Below, piece after piece: positions 14,268 through 19,372 of a stretch of 19,372 nucleotides of DNA. A program made the translations under genes and the position numbers. The notes under the pieces are model-generated. The model had not been told where the DNA came from and searched no databases. It saw only the letters and a program-made list of their open reading frames with translations. Source of the stretch: Limnospira platensis (GTDB lineage: Bacteria; Cyanobacteriota; Cyanobacteriia; Cyanobacteriales; Microcoleaceae); assembly GCF_046480435.1 (NCBI RefSeq), contig NZ_PKGC01000100.1. The stretch is one strand, 5' to 3'. Position 1 is the first letter of the stretch; the number at the start of each line of letters is the position of its first letter.

Positions 14268-15041
14268 TTAGGCAAAAGTTGAATTCCCAAAATCAGGGGG
14301 TATATCCTGAATACGTCCAGGACCGATCGCCTGTATAGCCTCTTTTAAAACCACATCTCCAGTATATAAAGCACGGCCAACAATGACATCAGTTACCCCC
14401 AAAGGTTCTAATCCCAATAACCCTAATAAATCAGTAATGCTACTGACACCCCCAGAGGCAATAATAGGAATCGAGACAATTTCCGCAACTTCCCGCAATG
14501 CCGCTTTATTAGGACCCTGTAAAGTCCCGTCCCGGTGAATATCAGTGTAAATAATCGTAGCCACCCCCAACTGCGCCATTTGGTGCGCCAGGTCTGTAGC
14601 TTTGACCTCGGAAGTTTCCAGCCAACCCCTAGTCGCCACTTTACCATCACGGGCATCAATTCCCACAGCAATTCGTCCGGGAAACTCACCGCATAACTCA
14701 GCTACCAATTGGGGATTTTCCACCGCTACCGTCCCCAAAATTGCCCTTTCTACCCCCAAATCAAATAGGGCGGCGACAGTATCACGACTACGCAACCCGC
14801 CGCCGACTTGAATCGGGACATTGACAGCTTTGGCGATCGCCCCAATAGCCGCGTGGTTAGTAGGTTGTCCAGTTTTCGCCCCATCAAGATCAACTAAATG
14901 CAGACGAGTAGCGCCCTGGGACACCCATTCCTCAGCGACAGCCACAGGATCTTCATTAAAAGTCTCAGCTTGGGTGTAGTCTCCCTGATACAAGCGGACG
15001 CAGCGCCCTTCTAATAGGTCTATGGCGGGTATTACATTCAT
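14268..15041 (-). CDS. hisA: Phosphoribosylformimino-5-aminoimidazole carboxamide ribotide isomerase
   Basis: HisA catalyses the fourth step of histidine biosynthesis, opening the ProFAR ribose by an Amadori rearrangement to PRFAR. It is a cytosolic (beta/alpha)8 barrel. From ATG 15041 it has 257 residues, the normal length. The N-terminus MNVIPAIDLLEGRCVRLYQG holds the catalytic Asp8. Asp129 in VGIDARDG is the second catalytic Asp. The phosphate-binding loops QVGGGLRS and IASGGVSS are intact, and IYTDIHRDG is characteristic. The frame stays open 27 codons upstream to a further possible start (15122), but MNVIPAIDLL is the family start, so I use it. It is a single gene, not in a his operon, as is usual in cyanobacteria. 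Confidence 0.96.
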   Translation of the reverse strand: MNVIPAIDLLEGRCVRLYQGDYTQAETFNEDPVAVAEEWVSQGATRLHLVDLDGAKTGQPTNHAAIGAIAKAVNVPIQVGGGLRSRDTVAALFDLGVERAILGTVAVENPQLVAELCGEFPGRIAVGIDARDGKVATRGWLETSEVKATDLAHQMAQLGVATIIYTDIHRDGTLQGPNKAALREVAEIVSIPIIASGGVSSITDLLGLLGLEPLGVTDVIVGRALYTGDVVLKEAIQAIGPGRIQDIPPDFGNSTFA

Positions 15042-15148
15042 TGGTGATTGATAAATTGGAACATAGTCACTAGCTATAGTATCTGAGTTTAGCTTCCCAA
15101 CCCAATTGTCATGGTATAGCAACCGCCAGCACTGTTAGCAGGGGGGGA

Positions 15149-15190
15149 AGGAGTCTTTTGTTGTTATGGGAATAACTGCGCCAGACTCCT
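15149..15190. terminator. Nested inverted repeat after the antiporter gene
   Basis: AGGAGTCT (15149-15156) pairs with AGACTCCT (15183-15190). An inner stem GTTAT-GGGA-ATAAC (15163-15176) sits in the loop. It starts 7 bases after the antiporter stop on the minus strand. There is no T-tract, so it is a probable 3' structure rather than a standard terminator. Confidence 0.45.
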
Positions 15191-15196
15191 GTCTGT

Positions 15197-16771
15197 TTAT
15201 GCGGTTTCTGGGTCTTTTTCTTCCATAACTTCTGACAAAAGAGTTGAGAGTTGAGTATTCAGACGGCCGGATCTGACAAATTCCGCATAGGTTTCAGCCT
15301 CAATATCAACTAATTCTTCCCGAAGTAATTCTATGGTCAACCCTTGCAGTTTGGGGTCTTGTGAGAGTAGCTGCTGAGTTTTGGTGGTGATAGCTTCTAA
15401 CTGAGATTTGACTAATTCGGCTTGATGTTGATAAGCATCAGGGTCTAATTCCTGCTTAACAATTGATTGGGAGAGGTGGTTTTGTACTCGATTGAGGGCT
15501 ACACGACGGGCTACTAATTCCAGATATTCTTCCCGCAAAGGTTGCTCATCAAGCAGTCCTAACCATTGCAACAGAGGCTGGGTCGTTAAACCCTGAAATA
15601 ATAAACTAAATAAAACCACCCCGAAGACTGTCGCGATCAGATTTTCCCGTTCAGGTATAGCTACTGGGACACTCAAGACTAGGGCGATGGAAACAGAACC
15701 TCGTAAGCCTCCCCACCACAACATAGTTTGATTTTGTAGGTCTATTTCTGATTTGGCTAATCTGTTACTGATCGCCGTTAAAGTAAATGTGGATATTGCT
15801 CTGGTTAGCACCATCGCTAGGACGGAAACCGCAATGGGTTTGATGTTGGTTGCTAAACTCCCAAATTCAATTTGAGCGCCAATTAATAAGAAGACGATTG
15901 AGTTTACCAAAAATGCTATAAATTCCCAAAACTCGCTGACGATTAATCGGCTGCGGGGATTCATACCAATTCGGGAACCAAAATTTCCTAAAATTAACCC
16001 TACTACTACTACGCCAATAACTCCAGATCCGCCTAAGTCTTCGGTGACTACATAGGTTCCATAGGCGGCTAGGAGGGTGAGGGATTGTTCTACTAGGGGA
16101 GAGTCAAAACGCTGAGTTAGATAGGATATTCCAAACCCAATTATCCCAGCAATAACTACGGCAATTCCTGTGAATGATAAGAGTTTTAAAACGATCGCAG
16201 CCGGGGATATTTCGATGTTTCCCATAGGAAAACCGACTAAGATGATGAAGGCTACAACAGCTATGCCATCATTAAAGAGGCTTTCCCCTTCCATTAAGAC
16301 TCGCAGACGTTTAGGCGCTCCTAATTCTTTCATTAGGGCGACTACTGAGATGGGATCGGTTGCTGATAAACTTGCACCTACTAACAGGGCGATCGCTATC
16401 GGCATTCCTACGGCTAAATGTAAGCCAATAGCTATCCCTACTACACAAATAACTACCCCAATAGTTGCATATAAAAATACTGGGAATAAATCTCGTTTTA
16501 GGTCTCGCCAATTCAGATTCCAGGCGGCTTCAAAGAGTAACGGAGGTAGGAAAATTTCTAGGATTAGTTCTGGTGATAATTGGATTAGATGGATGTCTTC
16601 AAAGGCTAAAAATAATCCGACAATTACCAATAATAGGGTAAAGGGAATTTTCCGCAGCCAAGGGAATAAACGAGACATGGTGGCCACACTTAGGGAAATC
16701 AGCAAGACCAGCAGAAATTGTTCAAGATTATCTTTGATACTGATCTCAGCGATCGCAACTTCTGGAGTCAT
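15197..16771 (-). CDS. nhaP: CPA1/NhaP-type Na+/H+ antiporter
   Basis: This plasma or thylakoid membrane antiporter exchanges Na+ (in some relatives also Li+, K+ or Ca2+) for H+ and serves salt and pH tolerance. It has 524 residues, close to the length of cyanobacterial NhaP/NhaS1 proteins. About 12 helices cover residues 15-410. The ion-binding motif SATDPISVVALMKELG contains Asp139, and GESLFNDGIAVVAF contains Asn167-Asp168, both typical of CPA1. FLPPLLFEAAW (74-84) is also diagnostic. A hydrophilic C-terminal tail (about 412-524), rich in Glu and Gln, is expected in the cytoplasm and in relatives affects ion selectivity. The symbol reflects the family; the exact cyanobacterial paralogue number cannot be settled here. 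The ATG at 16771 is clear. Confidence 0.92.
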   Translation of the reverse strand: MTPEVAIAEISIKDNLEQFLLVLLISLSVATMSRLFPWLRKIPFTLLLVIVGLFLAFEDIHLIQLSPELILEIFLPPLLFEAAWNLNWRDLKRDLFPVFLYATIGVVICVVGIAIGLHLAVGMPIAIALLVGASLSATDPISVVALMKELGAPKRLRVLMEGESLFNDGIAVVAFIILVGFPMGNIEISPAAIVLKLLSFTGIAVVIAGIIGFGISYLTQRFDSPLVEQSLTLLAAYGTYVVTEDLGGSGVIGVVVVGLILGNFGSRIGMNPRSRLIVSEFWEFIAFLVNSIVFLLIGAQIEFGSLATNIKPIAVSVLAMVLTRAISTFTLTAISNRLAKSEIDLQNQTMLWWGGLRGSVSIALVLSVPVAIPERENLIATVFGVVLFSLLFQGLTTQPLLQWLGLLDEQPLREEYLELVARRVALNRVQNHLSQSIVKQELDPDAYQHQAELVKSQLEAITTKTQQLLSQDPKLQGLTIELLREELVDIEAETYAEFVRSGRLNTQLSTLLSEVMEEKDPETA

Positions 16772-16872
16772 AGTTTAAGATAGTAGCGACAACCACATCA
16801 TACTATCACATTTACTCAGGATATGTTATAATTTATGGTAGGATTATTATATAATTATAATACTTGGGATGT

Positions 16873-18939
16873 CTAAAATTCTGCTTCTACTTCGATGATT
16901 TCGGTGTACTCAAACTGATTGGGACTGAGTTTAACTAGGGGATAATTAACCCCTTGTAAATTAATTATATCTTCCTCACAATCTGGTTTTGATGAATTGT
17001 AAACTAGGATATATTCTCGCCCAATTCTGGGCTTAATTTCTGTTGCGACTTCCCCCCGCCATTGGGTTTTGGTGACTAATACAACTAGCTGGTTAGCTAA
17101 CTCTGGAATAATGCGGGCTATTTGGCGGCGGTAAATTTCATCTAAACTACCAAAAGGGGAATCCATCACAATAGGAAATGTACTGCTATCTGGTCCCATG
17201 AGGGTATTCTTTTGGCTCCATTCTCTAACACCTTCGATAATTCCACCAATAAAGGATAAACTGAGGATTTGATTTTCTCCGGTGGAGGAGGCTACTGGTG
17301 CATCTTCTCCAGAGGTTCTTTCCACTAATTTAAGTTCGTATTTGGGGCTGAGTTGCGGTTGATAGGGGGTAAAAGAAATTTGGGAAAAAATATTTTGGAC
17401 TCGCTTTTCTAACTGTTGGCGGAATTGCTGGTCTAAACGTTCGAGGACTTGGGATAATCTGGCGATCGCATCTTCCGTCGCCGCAATGCGTCGCTGGGCT
17501 GTTAGCTGCTTGATCTCATTCATTTGTTGGCGATCTATTTGTTTCGAGAGTTTCTCGCATTCTTGAGTTAGAGTCTCAATTTGTTGATAATTAGAACCCA
17601 TTTCTCGGTTAAGTTCACCAATGCGGCTTTCGATTTCATCTAGGCGTTTTTGCAGTTGTTGAATATCCTCATCTGGGAAATGGCGTAGCTTTTGCTTAAT
17701 ATCATCTAGCCGGGTTTCTATTTTGGATAATTCCGCCCTATTTGTGCTGATAGATATTTGATGCTGGTCAATTTCTTGCCAAAATTCTCCTAGTTGGCGA
17801 TCTACATCATCGACTTGGGTAGACATACGGATAGCGGTTTCTTCAATATCTGCCATTCCGGCTTTATTTAACCAACTTTTTAGGCGATCGCATTCCGAAC
17901 TTCCTTCTGTTATAGGAGTTCCACAAATGCACTGCTGGCGGTTAATCAACTCATTCACAAACTGCTTAGTAATTCCTGTCATTAACTCCCCCCTTTCTCG
18001 CATTCCTGAAAACAGGTGACGAAAATCGGCGATCGTATCTGACAATAAAACCGGATAAGCCCTAGTTGACAACAGTTTATTAATCGTTTTTTTAGACTTT
18101 TTTAAATTATCTCTGATTGAAATAATTTGGCTTTCTAACTCACTTCGCAATTGTTGCAACTCCGCCGCCCCGCTTAAATCCAATAAATGGGAATTTAGCG
18201 TGCGTTTTAACTGTTCATGATGTGCTAATTCCGTTTCGATTTCCTTCTGTCTGTTCGACAAAGTATTGATTTCATCTTCCCGCTTTTTTTTGTCGTTTAA
18301 AAACTTTTTTGTCTCAGGATTACCAATAATCAATAAATCCTTTTCCAAAGACTTTCTCGCTTCCTTTAAATGTTTAATACCCCTATTTAATACCTCCACC
18401 CCCAATAACTCTTTAGTAGCTTCCGCAATTTCCGCTTTTCTATCATCCCTAACAATTTGTTCTATGCGTTCTCCATCAAAAAAGAAATACTGATGTAAAC
18501 TCATCGGTAAAATGCGATTAATAATCTCTTCTGGTGGCTGCGGCGGCAAAGTCCAGCGCCCATCATCTCCCGCCACCTGCATATATAATTCGCTGTCGGA
18601 ATGTTCGATTTCTCCATGTTGCTTATAGGCGCGACAAACCCGTTTAACCTGATAGCGTTTATGGTCATGTTCAAAGACAATTTCCACCCAGCAACCTACA
18701 GCTTTCCCCGGTTCAGCTTCCGTCAGCGATCGCTTATTAACCAATTGTTCCGACACCGCAAATGCCGCACTAAATTTATTATATAAAACCCAGCTAAAGG
18801 CATTAAGTATCGTCGTCTTACCCGCACCATTATTCCCATAAATTACCGTAGTATTTCGTTCCCCTTTTGCTAAATATATAATCGGGCTTTTTCCGTAAAA
18901 TTGCCGAAAGTTACACAACTGAATCGAGAGTAAATTCAT
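16873..18939 (-). CDS. DndD/Rad50-like coiled-coil ATPase
   Basis: This 688-residue SMC/Rad50-type ABC ATPase most closely resembles DndD, the DNA-nicking ATPase of phosphorothioate systems. N-terminal landmarks are IQLCNFRQFYG, the Walker A GNNGAGKTT (35-43) and HQYFFFDGERIEQIV (149-163), typical of DndD. Coiled coils run at about 185-295 and 375-515. Between them a CxC (Cys337, Cys339 in CICGTPI) resembles a Rad50 zinc hook. The C-terminal lobe has the ABC signature STGENQ (552-557), Walker B FPIVMDSPFG (588-597) and the D-loop SLDE. The usual ABC switch His is not obvious (LVTKTQW). All ATPase motifs are intact. Its ATG overlaps the stop of the 80-residue gene by 4 bases. No dndB, C or E is adjacent, so a role in DNA sulfur modification is not supported. 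A DNA-repair or anti-mobile-element role is an inference. Confidence 0.87.
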   Translation of the reverse strand: MNLLSIQLCNFRQFYGKSPIIYLAKGERNTTVIYGNNGAGKTTILNAFSWVLYNKFSAAFAVSEQLVNKRSLTEAEPGKAVGCWVEIVFEHDHKRYQVKRVCRAYKQHGEIEHSDSELYMQVAGDDGRWTLPPQPPEEIINRILPMSLHQYFFFDGERIEQIVRDDRKAEIAEATKELLGVEVLNRGIKHLKEARKSLEKDLLIIGNPETKKFLNDKKKREDEINTLSNRQKEIETELAHHEQLKRTLNSHLLDLSGAAELQQLRSELESQIISIRDNLKKSKKTINKLLSTRAYPVLLSDTIADFRHLFSGMRERGELMTGITKQFVNELINRQQCICGTPITEGSSECDRLKSWLNKAGMADIEETAIRMSTQVDDVDRQLGEFWQEIDQHQISISTNRAELSKIETRLDDIKQKLRHFPDEDIQQLQKRLDEIESRIGELNREMGSNYQQIETLTQECEKLSKQIDRQQMNEIKQLTAQRRIAATEDAIARLSQVLERLDQQFRQQLEKRVQNIFSQISFTPYQPQLSPKYELKLVERTSGEDAPVASSTGENQILSLSFIGGIIEGVREWSQKNTLMGPDSSTFPIVMDSPFGSLDEIYRRQIARIIPELANQLVVLVTKTQWRGEVATEIKPRIGREYILVYNSSKPDCEEDIINLQGVNYPLVKLSPNQFEYTEIIEVEAEF

Positions 18940-19178
18940 TGTATGACCTCTTTAATAATCTTGAGAACATCATCATTAATGTTCAAGGGACTTTTCATAT
19001 ATAGTTTATCTCTTTCCGCCTGCAAAACCCTTTCGATAATTTCCCTAACTTCCGGGGGTGCATCTGTAATCGGGTCATGAAATAATGTCTGATTAGCGTT
19101 TTCTCCATAGGTAGATTTTGCCTCAGAAAACACATTAGAAATCGCGTGAATTAAACCCTCTGAATATTGGTAAGACAT
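18936..19178 (-). CDS. Unrecognised 80-residue partner of the DndD-like ATPase
   Basis: I do not recognise this family. The 80-residue soluble protein is mainly helical in appearance. It has an N-terminal helix (SEGLIHAISNVFSEAKSTYG), a loop with DPITDAPPEVREIIERVLQA leading into a second helix, and a C-terminal helix (DDVLKIIKEVIQ). There is no Cys, no membrane segment and no DNA-binding motif that I can name. It does not look like DndE. The stop TGA overlaps the ATPase ATG (ATGA, 18936-18939), so translation is coupled and the two proteins probably act together. It may regulate or recruit the ATPase. The ATG at 19178 has only a weak GGAATAG-like ribosome binding site. It is the first gene of the operon unless transcription enters from beyond 19372. 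Confidence 0.78.
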   Translation of the reverse strand: MSYQYSEGLIHAISNVFSEAKSTYGENANQTLFHDPITDAPPEVREIIERVLQAERDKLYMKSPLNINDDVLKIIKEVIQ

Positions 19179-19306
19179 AGACTATTCCAAACGTGAGTTA
19201 TCGATGGTTTTTTAATAGGGCGAAAAATCGACTATCTAACAAAAATAAATTTTATCCTACCACAACCCCTATAATCACGTCAACTCTGAGACGACAAGGA
19301 GGGATA

Positions 19307-19367
19307 ATGTAGGGGCGGGTTCCTCAGTCAATTCGACTTAGCACCAGTCAACTTATAAACCCGCCCC
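19307..19367. repeat. Dispersed GGGGCGGGTT/AACCCGCCCC element
   Basis: TGTAGGGGCGGGTT (from about 19309) and AAACCCGCCCC (to about 19367) form the arms around about 36 bases that differ from the other copies. It is preceded by ATAATG, as at 14.2 kb. It lies about 130 bases upstream of the 80-residue gene, at the window edge. Confidence 0.8.
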
Positions 19368-19372
19368 GGACC

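Noticed and set aside
14268..15122. Longer hisA with a 27-residue N-terminal extension
   Set aside because: HisA proteins start at MNVIPAIDLL; the upstream in-frame codons show no family similarity.
16170..16778. 202-residue plus-strand open frame
   Set aside because: It lies antisense to the antiporter gene, has unusual composition rich in Lys, Ile, Thr and Arg, and no domain.
16873..18939. Complete Dnd phosphorothioation system
   Set aside because: Only a DndD-like ATPase is present; the neighbouring 80-residue protein lacks DndE features, and no cysteine desulfurase, DndB or DndC is in the window.

Overview
The window looks like chromosomal DNA of a filamentous cyanobacterium, possibly an Arthrospira/Limnospira-type genome. 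Three things point there: many HIP1 octamers (GCGATCGC) inside and between genes; oxygenic-photosynthesis genes (petG, and petH with a phycobilisome-linker domain); and several families of intergenic repeats plus group II intron remains. The phylum is secure. The genus is an inference.

Layout. Bases 1-270 hold the 3' end of one group II intron, or of two nested ones (two domain-V hairpins in tandem). petG (cytochrome b6f subunit V) follows, then petH (ferredoxin-NADP reductase) on the opposite strand. Bases 1844-2310 are a gene-free stretch full of inverted repeats. Next is a divergent metal-resistance pair: smtB (zinc-sensing ArsR/SmtB repressor, minus strand) and smtA (55-residue metallothionein, plus strand). 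They share a promoter region with two SmtB-type operator sites, and smtA ends in a strong terminator. A cluster of four REP-like hairpin repeats separates this from a large multi-PAS/GAF sensor histidine kinase (minus strand). An in-frame TAA splits that kinase exactly between its dimerisation/phosphoacceptor domain and its ATPase domain. A lipoprotein and a DUF1517-like protein follow on the minus strand, then a GPH/MelB-type sugar:cation symporter on the plus strand.

From 10.1 to 14.2 kb there is a tandem repeat block, a small one-helix membrane protein, and two divergently transcribed multi-spanning membrane proteins of GT-C type (a DUF2079 protein and an ArnT/PMT-like glycosyltransferase). 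hisA (histidine biosynthesis) and a CPA1/NhaP-type Na+/H+ antiporter follow on the minus strand.

The right end carries a two-gene, translationally coupled operon on the minus strand. It encodes an unrecognised 80-residue protein and a 688-residue Rad50/DndD-like coiled-coil ATPase. No dndA, B, C or E partner is present, so this is the best candidate in the window for an undescribed, possibly defence-related system. A dispersed inverted repeat with GGGGCGGGTT/AACCCGCCCC arms occurs at three loci (10.1, 14.2 and 19.3 kb), each time in a gene-free gap.

Functions were assigned by recognising family motifs by eye. No database search was possible.
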